NCBI RefSeq assembly: GCF_017497975.1
Contig: NZ_JAGDEL010000005.1
Coordinates: 124,001-188,000, forward strand
Direction: 5' to 3'
Length of the DNA stretch: 64,000 nt
Origin: Metabacillus bambusae
GTDB taxonomy: Bacteria; Bacillota; Bacilli; Bacillales; Bacillaceae
A program made the translations under genes and the position numbers. The notes under the pieces were generated by a model. The model made no database searches. It had not been told where the DNA came from and worked only from the letters and a program-made list of their open reading frames with translations. This document shows, in pieces, positions 16,695 to 25,021 of the stretch. The first letter of the stretch is position 1. Each line of letters opens with the position of its first letter.

Positions 16695-17714
16695 ATGGCA
16701 AAAAAGATCACGATGCAGGATATCGCAGATCGTTTACAAATATCAAAAAATTCTGTTTCACAAGCTCTATCTGGAAAACCAGGAGTAAGCGAAGAAACAA
16801 GAAAGATCGTGGCAGCAGCCGCTAGAGAACTAGGCTACGAATATACATCTGTTCGAAATCATTCCCAGAAAAGCGATCAGGAGAGGAATATTGCACTAAT
16901 TGCATCCGAATTTGCCTTTTCACTTAAAAGCTTTTTTGGGGAAATTTATTTAAGTATTGAGAGGGAGCTTTCGAAGCATGGAATTAACTTGTTGATCCAG
17001 CCCATTAGCGAACAGGCAGTTACCAAGCTTCAATTACCGTCATTTGTTCAAAACAATTCTGTTGATGGGATCTTAATTCTCTCCCACTTAAGTACAGATT
17101 ATATTAATGAAATCCTTTCTACGGACATCCCTACAGTCTTAATCGACCATCATCATCCACACATCAAAGCGGATGCCATCCTAACTAATAATCGCTTCGG
17201 TGCTTATACTGCGGTTGATCACTTGCTGAAGTTAGGTCATAGAGAGATTGGGTATGTCGGAAATGCTTCCTTTTCACCAAGCTATTATGAGAGATTAGAA
17301 GGATATCAGTTGGCATTACATCATCATGGAATAAAAATAAACCCAACCTTCATTCTATCTGAGGTTCTTGAGGAAGAGGATGATATTCGTATCTCAATGG
17401 TCCATTTACCTAAACAGCCCACTGCATGGTTTTGTGTAAATGATGGATTCGGGTTTCTTGTCAGCTCCTATCTCCAACAATCCGGAATTAAAATTCCAGA
17501 CCAAGTCTCAGTTTGCAATTTTGACAATGGACAGCTTTCACAAATATCAACTCCAAAAATAACGACAATGGATATTGATCTAACACTCTATGGTAAAAAA
17601 GCAGTCGAACAACTAATCTGGAGAATGAGCAACAAAGACGCTGTTTGTCATGAAATTCTATTACCAACCATTTTAATAAAAAGAGCTTCAACTGGACCCG
17701 CACCTACGAACTGA
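16695..17714 (+). CDS. LacI-family transcriptional regulator
   Basis: 339 aa. The N-terminal HTH (TMQDIADRLQISKNSVSQALSG, residues ~5-26) and hinge are followed by a periplasmic-binding-like sensor domain (IALIASEFAFS, DGILILSHLS, FCVNDGFGFLV, ITTMDIDLTLYGKKAV). ATG 16695 sits 12 bp after AAAGG; an in-frame TTG at 16683 is too close to the site. It is divergent from the mannoside/glucoside ABC operon and most likely represses it until an inducer from that pathway binds. Confidence 0.85.
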   Translation: MAKKITMQDIADRLQISKNSVSQALSGKPGVSEETRKIVAAAARELGYEYTSVRNHSQKSDQERNIALIASEFAFSLKSFFGEIYLSIERELSKHGINLLIQPISEQAVTKLQLPSFVQNNSVDGILILSHLSTDYINEILSTDIPTVLIDHHHPHIKADAILTNNRFGAYTAVDHLLKLGHREIGYVGNASFSPSYYERLEGYQLALHHHGIKINPTFILSEVLEEEDDIRISMVHLPKQPTAWFCVNDGFGFLVSSYLQQSGIKIPDQVSVCNFDNGQLSQISTPKITTMDIDLTLYGKKAVEQLIWRMSNKDAVCHEILLPTILIKRASTGPAPTN

Positions 17715-17737
17715 AAAAGATTTCAAAAAGACATGTA

Positions 17738-17774
17738 AAAAATCGACAAGCCACAGGACCTTGTCGATTTTTTA
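17738..17774 (+). terminator. Terminator of the lacI-type gene
   Basis: Strong stem AAATCGACAAG/CTTGTCGATTT around 17740-17770 with T tract after and A tract before, so it can work in both directions. Confidence 0.85.
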
Positions 17775-17789
17775 AAATGTATAATTCCC

Positions 17790-18060
17790 CTAAAAAATCT
17801 CCATCATTTGACCATTCATATAAGAAAAGATAAACGCATAAATCGCACCGGCACTTCCTCTTGTATCAATGACCACTAATATATCATCAACCTTATTCCC
17901 AGTGAAAACATCAAGAAAGGTTTTGGATTGTACCCTGAGTTCTCTTTCAATGTATTTGCTGATATTGGCTATTCGCCCTTTACTCACACCTTTCAAGAAC
18001 GCGTTAATCTTTTTACTTGAAGGTTCTATATAACCTTCCTAAAAAGTTCATAGGTTGTTA
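17790..18060 (-). pseudogene. Chimeric relic: histidine-kinase start fused to VCBS-like fragment
   Basis: Reading the minus strand: 18030-18055 matches the first eight codons and start of the kinase gene that begins at 30234. 17985-18020 then matches that kinase's codons ~64-76 (SKNINAFLEGTSK region). From about 17950 down to 17790 the frame encodes FTGNKVDDILVVIDTRGSAG then IYAFIFSYMNGQ, which is a diverged copy of residues ~160-195 of the protein at 19243-20184, ending at a premature stop. Hence it is a deletion-fused remnant of two genes, not a functional ORF. Confidence 0.7.
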
Positions 18061-18267
18061 CACATGTTATATAAAAATTTAAGTTTTTTTAGATTTATAG
18101 AATTTTTGATAGTAGATTCCAAAGCAATACCAAATAAGTGAAGGCTCTTTAGAAACATTTCGATACTTATTTTGTGTTTGAACTCAACAGATTATAAAAA
18201 AATTTTACACCATCCGCTACTCTACCTCCCCCTTTTCCATATATAAAGGGTGAAAGGAGGTGAGAGC
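18061..18267 (+). promoter_or_regulatory. Duplicated control region upstream of DUF1659 module A
   Basis: Closely resembles 30240-30400, upstream of the intact kinase gene (shared blocks: tttttgatagtag-type, ctctttagaa.atttcgat.cttattttgtgttt, actcaaca, gctactctacct). Its last part (CGCTACTCTACC, pyrimidine tract, TATATAAAGGGTGAAAGG) is shared with 20355-20410 upstream of module B. Probably carries divergent promoters. Confidence 0.5.
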
Positions 18268-18486
18268 ATGTCAGTTGCAACATTACTAGATTCTCAATTA
18301 AGCCTAGTTTTTGACATGGGAGTTGATGAGAATGGCAAAGCAATGACGAAACGTAAAAACTACAACAACGTCAAGACTTCAGCAACACCTGACCAATTGC
18401 TGCAAGCAGCACAAGCGATTGTAAGCTTACAAACAGAAACACTAGCATCAGTTGAGCGTAACGACACAAATCAAATTGATGCGTAA
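18268..18486 (+). CDS. DUF1659 small protein, copy A
   Basis: 72 aa (SVATLLDSQLSLVFDMGVDE...). DUF1659 family, function unknown. ATG 18268 follows a near-perfect AAAGGAGGTGAGAG; the in-frame GTG at 18250 overlaps the ribosome site and is rejected. First gene of a DUF1659-DUF2922-YvrJ trio typical of Bacillus. Differs from copy B at 20415 by two residues. Confidence 0.8.
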   Translation: MSVATLLDSQLSLVFDMGVDENGKAMTKRKNYNNVKTSATPDQLLQAAQAIVSLQTETLASVERNDTNQIDA

Positions 18487-18575
18487 CACCATAAACATGT
18501 AAACACAACATCTCTTGAAGGATAATGGAGTGAATCAGATCTCCTTTCCTTCAAACCAAGAAAGGAGGATAAAAA

Positions 18576-18794
18576 ATGGCGAAAACATTAGAGCTTCAAT
18601 TTTTAAACACAGCAGGGAAAACAGTGAAAATCAGTGTAGATTCTCCAGTTGAACCAGTTGATCAAACTGCTTTAAATGCAGCAATGGATCAACTCTTAGC
18701 AGCAAACATTTTCATTTCAACTGACGGAGAATTTGTATCAAAAAAAGGCGCAAGAATTATTGACCGTTCTGTAACGGAAATCACTCTTGGGTAA
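18576..18794 (+). CDS. DUF2922 small protein, copy A
   Basis: 72 aa (AKTLELQFLNTAGKTVKISV...), DUF2922 family, function unknown. Ribosome site AAAGGAGG seven bases upstream. Second gene of the trio; only three residue differences from copy B at 20721, so the duplication is recent or the copies are homogenised. Confidence 0.8.
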   Translation: MAKTLELQFLNTAGKTVKISVDSPVEPVDQTALNAAMDQLLAANIFISTDGEFVSKKGARIIDRSVTEITLG

Positions 18795-18803
18795 CTGAAA
18801 TAG

Positions 18804-18831
18804 GGGCTGACAAGATTTTTCCTGTCAGCCC
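18804..18831 (+). terminator. Intercistronic hairpin in module A
   Basis: GGGCTGACA/TGTCAGCCC stem between DUF2922 and YvrJ genes with only a short T stretch after it; may attenuate rather than stop transcription. The same hairpin recurs at 20953-20980. Confidence 0.6.
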
Positions 18832-18866
18832 TAATTATGAATTCAATTGAAAGAGGTGCAAATAAG

Positions 18867-19007
18867 ATGGAACAATGGTTAACTGTGATTAGTGATGTTG
18901 GCTTCCCTATAATCGTCACTCTCTATTTACTAAATCGGATCGAAAGCAAGCTTGACACATTAAATCACTCGATCCAAATGCTTCCTACACAATTGCAAAA
19001 GGGATAA
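18867..19007 (+). CDS. YvrJ-family small membrane protein, copy A
   Basis: 46 aa: MEQWLTVISDVGFPIIVTLY then LLNRIESKLDTLNHSIQMLP and a short tail. One N-terminal membrane helix followed by an amphipathic helix, the YvrJ family pattern. Ribosome site AGAGGTG. Third gene of the module; role unknown. A near-identical copy lies at 21016 and a decayed third at 30421. Confidence 0.8.
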   Translation: MEQWLTVISDVGFPIIVTLYLLNRIESKLDTLNHSIQMLPTQLQKG

Positions 19008-19018
19008 ATCGTAATAAG

Positions 19019-19043
19019 GGATCCTATTTGTGAAATAGGATCC
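19019..19043 (+). terminator. Terminator hairpin of module A
   Basis: Perfect 11-bp stem GGATCCTATTT/AAATAGGATCC with a 3-base loop, 11 bp after the YvrJ stop; weak T run. Confidence 0.65.
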
Positions 19044-19210
19044 TCTCGAATGAAGCTTTACTTAAACTATATCTATCTTTGTTTTAATGAAAAGATTACT
19101 AGTTAATATAAGCTATTCTATCACCGGCGTTTCATAAAAGAAAAGGAGGACACTCTCATAAACAAAGAAAAAAGAACAACCACACAAACTGGCTGCAGAA
19201 GCTCCACAGT

Positions 19211-19240
19211 TTTCGACAAAATTCGAGTGGTGACAGGCAC
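19211..19240 (-). repeat. Repeat R1, copy 2
   Basis: Minus-strand GGTGCCTGTCACCACTCG then AATTTTGTCGAAAA, directly after the stop of the gene ending at 19243. Confidence 0.85.
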
Positions 19241-19242
19241 CG

Positions 19243-20184
19243 CTACACCTCCCCCCCAAAAACAGCAACATTCTGCCTATCAACACCAAAACCCTGCCCA
19301 TTCCACTTCAATACAGTCTCGACAAATCCAAGCCCGTCGGCATTATACCTTCCAGCAATCCTCTGATAGGCATCAAGCTCATACGTCCCATCCCGATTAA
19401 AATCAACAGGATACAAGCCAGATAAAGGGTTCACCCACCCTTGTATCGGTTCCTTCAATTGACCATTTTCATGATAAATTTCAGATAAATAGTCCTTTCC
19501 CTTGTAAGTAAGGTCAAGTATATACTTTATTTTCAGGTTACGACTAATCACATTCGCTTTATAGTCATTCTCATAATTCACATCATATTGATACGTTTCA
19601 TTAAACTTGTCAGAATTAAAAATTTCTCTCATTTCACCGTTCATAAATGAAAAGATATATGCATAAACCGCACCAGCACTTCCCCCTGTATCAATGACCA
19701 CCTGGATATCATCTACCTTGTTCCCGGTAAAATCACCGAGAAAAAGGGTCGGATTGTACCCTGAGTTTTCCTTCAACGGAATTTGACTAAATAGGCTTGT
19801 TCGCCCATTTTGGACAACAAGAGTGATATTTTGCCAAAAGGGACTATCAGGTGTTTTATTTGCGGTAAGAAACACCTTGTCGATTATCCCGTCTCCGTCG
19901 ATATCGCCTTGCTTAGCAGCCACAATTGTTTTCTTATTCTGATTTGTTTCTCTATATGAAGAAGACTGAAGCCACGCTTGCATATTTAGCAATGCTTGCT
20001 TTGAAGGATACGGATTTGGTAATGACAAGGCCTTTGAGATTGTATGCAGTGCTTCTGACCTGTAGCCTGCTCTCACTTGCGCATCAGCTAAATAGTACCA
20101 ATAGTAAGGGTCATTTGTTTCCTGTATTATCGCACGGTAGAAATCAATTTCATGTCTAAGATAACTCGTGTTCACTAAACTCAC
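19243..20184 (-). CDS. VCBS/FG-GAP-like calcium-binding repeat protein with TPR-like start
   Basis: 313 aa. Residues ~20-55 are a TPR-like helical pair (PYYWYYLADAQVRAGYRSEA). The rest has EF-hand-like Asp-rich loops of FG-GAP/VCBS repeats: GDIDGDGIIDKV (~93-104), GDFTGNKVDDIQVVID (~150-165) and DFNRDGTYELDAYQ (~268-281). No signal peptide is evident. Function unknown. The GTG at 20184 has an AAGGAAGG site; another GTG at 20175 also fits. It is divergent from module B (DUF1659 etc.), and a fragment of a paralogue lies next to module A, so this gene and the small-protein trio appear to travel together. Confidence 0.65.
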   Translation of the reverse strand: MSLVNTSYLRHEIDFYRAIIQETNDPYYWYYLADAQVRAGYRSEALHTISKALSLPNPYPSKQALLNMQAWLQSSSYRETNQNKKTIVAAKQGDIDGDGIIDKVFLTANKTPDSPFWQNITLVVQNGRTSLFSQIPLKENSGYNPTLFLGDFTGNKVDDIQVVIDTGGSAGAVYAYIFSFMNGEMREIFNSDKFNETYQYDVNYENDYKANVISRNLKIKYILDLTYKGKDYLSEIYHENGQLKEPIQGWVNPLSGLYPVDFNRDGTYELDAYQRIAGRYNADGLGFVETVLKWNGQGFGVDRQNVAVFGGEV

Positions 20185-20414
20185 CTGCTGCCTTCCTTCT
20201 ATTTTTTCTCAATATAGAATTATATGCAGTGAGTTTGTAGAATTATGAATCTATTCTTTCCTGAGACAATAGAACCAGGCCTTTGTCCCTCTTCACACTT
20301 AAAACTTTAATTTCTTTAATACCCACAGCAGAACAGCATATTAAAAAAAATTAATATCCTACGCTACTCTATCCCCCCTTTCTCTATATATAAAGGGTGA
20401 AAGGAGGTGAGAGC

Positions 20415-20633
20415 ATGGCAGTTGCAACATTACTAGATTCTCAATTAAGCCTAGTTTTCGATATGGGAGTGGATGAGAATGGAAAAGCAGTGACTAAACG
20501 TAAAAACTACAACAATGTCAAAACTTCAGCAACACCTGACCAATTGCTTCAAGCAGCACAAGCAATTGTAAGCTTACAAACAGAAACACTAGCATCAGTT
20601 GAGCGTAATGACACAAATCAAATTGATGCTTAA
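20415..20633 (+). CDS. DUF1659 small protein, copy B
   Basis: 72 aa, two residues different from the copy at 18268 (Ala for Ser at position 2, Val for Met further on). Same AAAGGAGGTGAGAG ribosome site. Function unknown. Confidence 0.8.
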   Translation: MAVATLLDSQLSLVFDMGVDENGKAVTKRKNYNNVKTSATPDQLLQAAQAIVSLQTETLASVERNDTNQIDA

Positions 20634-20720
20634 AACGAGAAACATGTAAAAACAATCTATTGAAGGATAATGGAGTGAATCAGACCACCTTTCCTTCAAA
20701 CTAAGAAAGGAGGATAAAAA

Positions 20721-20939
20721 ATGGCGAAAACATTAGAGCTTCAATTTTTAAACACAGCAGGAAAAACAGTGAAGATCAGTGTGGATTCTCCAGTTGAACC
20801 CGTTGATCAAATTGCGTTAAATGCAGCAATGGATCAAATCTTAGCAGCAAATATTTTCATTTCAACTGACGGAGAATTTGTATCGAAAAAAGGGGCAAGA
20901 ATCATTGACCGTAATGTAACAGAAATTACTCTTGGGTAA
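20721..20939 (+). CDS. DUF2922 small protein, copy B
   Basis: 72 aa, almost identical to the copy at 18576. The family has no assigned function. Second gene of module B. Confidence 0.8.
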   Translation: MAKTLELQFLNTAGKTVKISVDSPVEPVDQIALNAAMDQILAANIFISTDGEFVSKKGARIIDRNVTEITLG

Positions 20940-20952
20940 ATAATTGCGAATA

Positions 20953-20984
20953 GGGCTGACAAGCTTTTTCCTGTCGGCCCTTTT
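20953..20984 (+). terminator. Intercistronic hairpin in module B
   Basis: GGGCTGACA...TGTCGGCCC followed by TTTT; better terminator character than its counterpart in module A. Confidence 0.65.
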
Positions 20985-21015
20985 CTATAAATTCAATTGA
21001 AAGAGGTGTAAAATG

Positions 21016-21156
21016 ATGGAACAATGGTTAACAGTGATTAGTGATGTCGGCTTCCCGATCGTCGTCACATTATATTTACTAAATCGGATCGAAAGCAAGC
21101 TCGACACATTAAATCAATCGATCCAGATGCTTCCTTCACAGTTACAAAAGGGATAA
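21016..21156 (+). CDS. YvrJ-family small membrane protein, copy B
   Basis: 46 aa, MEQWLTVISDVGFPIVVTLY then LLNRIESKLDTLNQSIQMLP; three residue differences from copy A. A second ATG at 21013 directly precedes; AGAGGTG spacing favours 21016. Confidence 0.8.
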   Translation: MEQWLTVISDVGFPIVVTLYLLNRIESKLDTLNQSIQMLPSQLQKG

Positions 21157-21245
21157 TTGTAATAAGGGGGGGGCTATTACGGGTAGTGACAGTACACCCA
21201 AAACCTACTTTTACTTAGAAATATTTTTATGTTTAATGGAAATAT

Positions 21246-21279
21246 AATAAAAGGGAGAAGTCAACTAGCTCTTCTCCCT
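21246..21279 (-). terminator. Terminator of the D-lyxose ABC operon
   Basis: Minus-strand stem AGGGAGAAG/CTTCTCCCT (21271-21279 with 21252-21260) followed by TTTTATTAT. The loop and stem sequence is nearly the same as the terminator at 44061-44091, suggesting a shared repeat origin. Confidence 0.75.
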
Positions 21280-21357
21280 GCAACCTCAACCGTCAGGGTT
21301 GCTGGTTGTCAAACAATTTTATATATGCTGAGAATCACCCTTATGCTTGCGACGGCG
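21274..21357 (-). repeat. Repeat R2, copy 2
   Basis: Counterpart of 8725-8805, located between the permease stop (21383) and the terminator hairpin, hence transcribed at the 3' end of the ABC operon. Confidence 0.55.
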
Positions 21358-21382
21358 CGATGAACCCAAGAATTTTGATGAA

Positions 21383-22375
21383 TTAGTCCCGCTTCCTCCG
21401 TACACGATCAATATAAATAGCAAGCACAATCACTAACCCTTTAATAATTAACTGCCAATAATAAGGTACGTTTAATAGAGTTAGGCCATTACTTAGAATC
21501 CCCATAAATAAGGCTCCGAATAAACTTCCGATGATAAATCCTACTCCACCTACTAAACTTGTACCACCAAGGACAACGGCTGCGATTGCGTCTAGTTCAT
21601 ATCCCATCCCTGCATTTGGCTGGCCTGAGAAAAGACGTGCCGCTAAGATAACACCTGCAATACCTGCACAGATACCACTAATGGTATATACCCAGGTAAG
21701 ACTTGATGTAACTTTAATACCTGTTAATCTAGCCGCTTCTTCATTTCCACCTACCATATAGATATTGCGACCAAAGACCGTATATTTCAAGACTAAGTGT
21801 GCAATAACAAAGACCACGATCATGATAATAACAGGTATTGGAATTGGACCTACATATCCTGTTCCAATGCTCTTAAAAAAGCTAGATTCCACCATTAAAG
21901 GATATCCACCAGTTACTACATAGGCAATACCCCGTAAATATGTCATACTTCCTAATGTTACGATAATAGCTGGTAAGCGAGTGACAGATGTTAGAAAACC
22001 ATTTACATATCCCGCTGCACCACCGATCAAAATCCCACAGAGTATTCCAAGTGGTGCTGGCATAAATCCGGAGAAATAGACGGCACAAACACCTGATAAT
22101 GCGACAATTGCACCAATAGAGAGATCAATTCCTCCTGTTAAAATAACAAATGTCATTCCTGCTGCAAGAATTGCACTAATCGATGTTTGTCTTGCTACGT
22201 TCACAATGTTATTCCATGTTAAAAAATCACTAGATAAGATACTAAACAGTAAACAAAGTAGGATAACAACAACGATGATTCCCATTTTATTAAGAAAATT
22301 CAAAATACTATTTTTAAACTGCCCTTGCTTTGTTTCAACTATTTTTGTCTTGTGGTTTACTTGAGAAAGGCTCAT
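21383..22375 (-). CDS. Ribose-class sugar ABC transporter permease
   Basis: 330 aa, RbsC-type with about nine membrane segments; family motifs TGGIDLSIGAIVAL (~80-93), GRNIYMVGGNEEAARLTGI (~208-226) and LGGTSLVGGVG (~275-285). Overlaps the ATPase gene by 4 bp (ATGA). Homodimeric permease for a monosaccharide, by context D-lyxose or a related pentose/hexose. Confidence 0.88.
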   Translation of the reverse strand: MSLSQVNHKTKIVETKQGQFKNSILNFLNKMGIIVVVILLCLLFSILSSDFLTWNNIVNVARQTSISAILAAGMTFVILTGGIDLSIGAIVALSGVCAVYFSGFMPAPLGILCGILIGGAAGYVNGFLTSVTRLPAIIVTLGSMTYLRGIAYVVTGGYPLMVESSFFKSIGTGYVGPIPIPVIIMIVVFVIAHLVLKYTVFGRNIYMVGGNEEAARLTGIKVTSSLTWVYTISGICAGIAGVILAARLFSGQPNAGMGYELDAIAAVVLGGTSLVGGVGFIIGSLFGALFMGILSNGLTLLNVPYYWQLIIKGLVIVLAIYIDRVRRKRD

Positions 22376-23889
22376 GCTAATTTTCCCCCTGTCGCATATG
22401 TCATAATTGTTTCTTGATTTATATGGTCACCTGTTAATTCACCGACTACTTTTCCTTCATGCATTACATACACTCGATCAGAGAGGGAAATAATTTCTGG
22501 AAGCTCAGAGGATACAACTAGAACACTAAAGCCTTCCTCTGCTAATTGGTGAATAATTTCATAGATTTCCGCTTTTGCACCAACATCCACACCTCGTGTT
22601 GGTTCATCTAATAGCAACACCTTCGGGGCAATACTTAACCAACGTGCAATGATTGCTTTCTGTTGGTTCCCTCCACTTAAATTAAGAATTTTCGCGGCAA
22701 GGTTAGGGGTTTTTACATTTAATTTTTTCTTGTAATCTTCTTCTATTTCCTGAATAACTTTACGTTTAATGAAGCCAAAATGAGCATGCTTCGGTATTTT
22801 TAACACACTGATGTTTTCTCCGACTCCTAATTGTAAAAAGAGAGATTGATCCTTTCTACTTTCTGGTACAAGAGCAATTCCCTTTTCTATTGCACTCCGA
22901 GGATCTTTATTATGAATCACTTCTCCATTTAACTTGATTTCTCCGCTTTTTGCTTTTGTGTGACCGAAAATGGCTTGTAATAACTCTGAACGTCCAGAGC
23001 CAACAAGTCCGGCAATTCCTACAACTTCACCTGGATAAATATCAAGTGTCCCGTCTATGAGATCGTTCCCAGCTGCAAGCCGATTCACAGCTAAAACTGG
23101 AGCTTCTCTTTTCCTATCAATCTTTTTGGCTACTTTTTTCGTAACCGTATCAATTTCTCTACCAACCATTAGCTTAATTAACTCGTTTTCATTCGTTTCC
23201 TTCGTGTTCAATGTCCCTACATATTTTCCATCCCTTAACACCGTACATCGATCAGATATTTTAAAAATTTCATCCATCCGATGAGAAACATACACAATAG
23301 CCACTTTCTTTGATTTAAGAAGATCAATCAATTCAAATAATTTATCAATTTCTTTACTGGATAATGTTGCGCTTGGTTCATCCATAATAATGATATCTGC
23401 TTTAATCGATAAAGCTCTTGCTATTTCAACAATTTGTTGTTGGGCAATACTTAAAGTAGAGACCAAACGAGTAGGATCCAAGTCTGATCCGATTGATTTT
23501 AATAATTCTTTTGCTCGAGAGTTTACCTCATCCCATTTGATAAAACCGAACTTATTTTTCGGAATGTCCGCACCCATTAATACATTCTCGCCAACTGTTA
23601 GGTTAGGAGCCAATTTTAACTCTTGATGGATGACACTAATTCCTTTTTTCCTTGCATCCAAGGGACCATTCCAACTCACCTTCTGGCCATGGTAAACAAT
23701 TTCACCACCATCTGGGATGTACACTCCACACACAACCTTCATAAGCGTTGATTTCCCAGCACCATTTTCACCCATTAAGGCAAGAACCTCTCCCTTTTTT
23801 AAATCAATCGAGACATTATCTAATGACTTTACTCCAGGGAATGTTTTTGTAATACCTTTTAGTTCTAAGATTGTATTGGCTTCACTCAC
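22372..23889 (-). CDS. Ribose-class sugar ABC transporter ATP-binding protein
   Basis: 505 aa with two ABC cassettes as in RbsA/MglA: first Walker A GENGAGKST (~40), signature LSIAQQQ and Walker B IIIMDEPSA; second cassette has GLVGSGRS, LSGGNQQK and VLLLDEPTRG. Start is a GTG with GGGGGAGGG. A hairpin before the gene (23923-23946) probably lowers its expression relative to the binding protein. Confidence 0.9.
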   Translation of the reverse strand: MSEANTILELKGITKTFPGVKSLDNVSIDLKKGEVLALMGENGAGKSTLMKVVCGVYIPDGGEIVYHGQKVSWNGPLDARKKGISVIHQELKLAPNLTVGENVLMGADIPKNKFGFIKWDEVNSRAKELLKSIGSDLDPTRLVSTLSIAQQQIVEIARALSIKADIIIMDEPSATLSSKEIDKLFELIDLLKSKKVAIVYVSHRMDEIFKISDRCTVLRDGKYVGTLNTKETNENELIKLMVGREIDTVTKKVAKKIDRKREAPVLAVNRLAAGNDLIDGTLDIYPGEVVGIAGLVGSGRSELLQAIFGHTKAKSGEIKLNGEVIHNKDPRSAIEKGIALVPESRKDQSLFLQLGVGENISVLKIPKHAHFGFIKRKVIQEIEEDYKKKLNVKTPNLAAKILNLSGGNQQKAIIARWLSIAPKVLLLDEPTRGVDVGAKAEIYEIIHQLAEEGFSVLVVSSELPEIISLSDRVYVMHEGKVVGELTGDHINQETIMTYATGGKLA

Positions 23890-23922
23890 TTTAAGCCCTC
23901 CCCCTTGTGTCAGAAATAATAT

Positions 23923-23946
23923 GAAGGAGTAGCAATGGACTCCTTC
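23923..23946 (-). terminator. Intercistronic attenuating hairpin
   Basis: GAAGGAGT/ACTCCTTC 8-bp stem between the binding-protein and ATPase genes, without a long T run; a common way to keep more binding protein than ATPase. Confidence 0.55.
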
Positions 23947-23971
23947 ATTTCTCTACTTTTTATTCAATGAA

Positions 23972-24940
23972 TTAAAATTCTGGTTTGAACGTATCAACAT
24001 TGTCCTTGCTTACTGGATCAACAGGCACGAGAATTTCTTCTTTTACTTCTTTACCAGCAAGTAAATCCTTGGCAAGCTTAATTGCTTCTACAATTTCCTG
24101 TTCAGGATGCTGAGCGGCTGTGAATCCAAACATATCATCCTTTTTAATAAAGTCGATTGCGTCTTGTGAACCATCAACACCTACAAAGAATAATTCTGTA
24201 CGATCTGCTGCTTTTGCTGCTAAGTATCCACCAATGGCTGTCGGATCATTTACACCATATACTGCATCAATTTCCCCGACTGGATTTGAAGATAGAATGT
24301 TTTCCATGACACTATACGATTTATCTCGATTTAGTTCACCATTCTGTTCCGCAACGATTTTTATATCTGGGTATTTAGCGATTGCTTCTTTAAATCCATC
24401 GACACGGTCAAATATTGATGTGATTGGGTTTCCATTAAGTAAGACAACATTTCCCTTTCCCCCTAGGCGCTCAGCTAAATATTCCCCTGCAAGTACTCCC
24501 GCCTGGTAATTATCAGACATAACTGTCGCTGTTGTGCCTCCATCTGCACCAACATCAACGGCAATAACAGGAATTCCAGCTGCTACTGCCTGCTGCACTC
24601 CACCAGCAATCCCTTGTGAATCAACGGCATTTATTAGAATGACATCAACACCCTTTGAAATGAAATTTTCTATTTGCGATTGCTGTTTTGCTAAATCAAA
24701 GTCTGCACTATTCACTAATGCTTCAAAGCCTTCTTTCTCCGCTTCTGCTTCTAAACTATTTTTGAAGGCTACAAAATATGGATTATCAAGAGTCATAACT
24801 GTTAAACCTACTTTTGAAAGCTTTTTACTTCCAGCTTCTTCTCCCCCACCTGATGCCGCCTCTTCACTTCCTTGTGAACCACAAGCTGCTAAACCAATTG
24901 ATAGTAAAATGGCTGTAAGAATCATTAATACCTTCTTCAT
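23972..24940 (-). CDS. Ribose-class sugar-binding lipoprotein
   Basis: 322 aa. Signal peptide and lipobox LAAC (Cys20), then a periplasmic-binding fold of the RbsB type (VGLTVMTLDNPYFVAFKNSL, INAVDSQGIAGGV, AVYGVNDPTAIGG). Directly downstream of the D-lyxose isomerase gene and upstream of its ATPase and permease, so it should bind the sugar that is then isomerised. Confidence 0.88.
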   Translation of the reverse strand: MKKVLMILTAILLSIGLAACGSQGSEEAASGGGEEAGSKKLSKVGLTVMTLDNPYFVAFKNSLEAEAEKEGFEALVNSADFDLAKQQSQIENFISKGVDVILINAVDSQGIAGGVQQAVAAGIPVIAVDVGADGGTTATVMSDNYQAGVLAGEYLAERLGGKGNVVLLNGNPITSIFDRVDGFKEAIAKYPDIKIVAEQNGELNRDKSYSVMENILSSNPVGEIDAVYGVNDPTAIGGYLAAKAADRTELFFVGVDGSQDAIDFIKKDDMFGFTAAQHPEQEIVEAIKLAKDLLAGKEVKEEILVPVDPVSKDNVDTFKPEF

Positions 24941-25021
24941 AAAAATTTCCCCCTTAACATTTTTTCTTTATGATAAAGAGGGTGACCCTTTGGCTTTGAG
25001 CCACTCTCCTTTTAACAAGTA

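Noticed and set aside
19113-19301. 62-aa minus-strand frame overlapping the VCBS gene end
   Set aside because: Reads through repeat R1 in a frame other than the gene's; no start signals.
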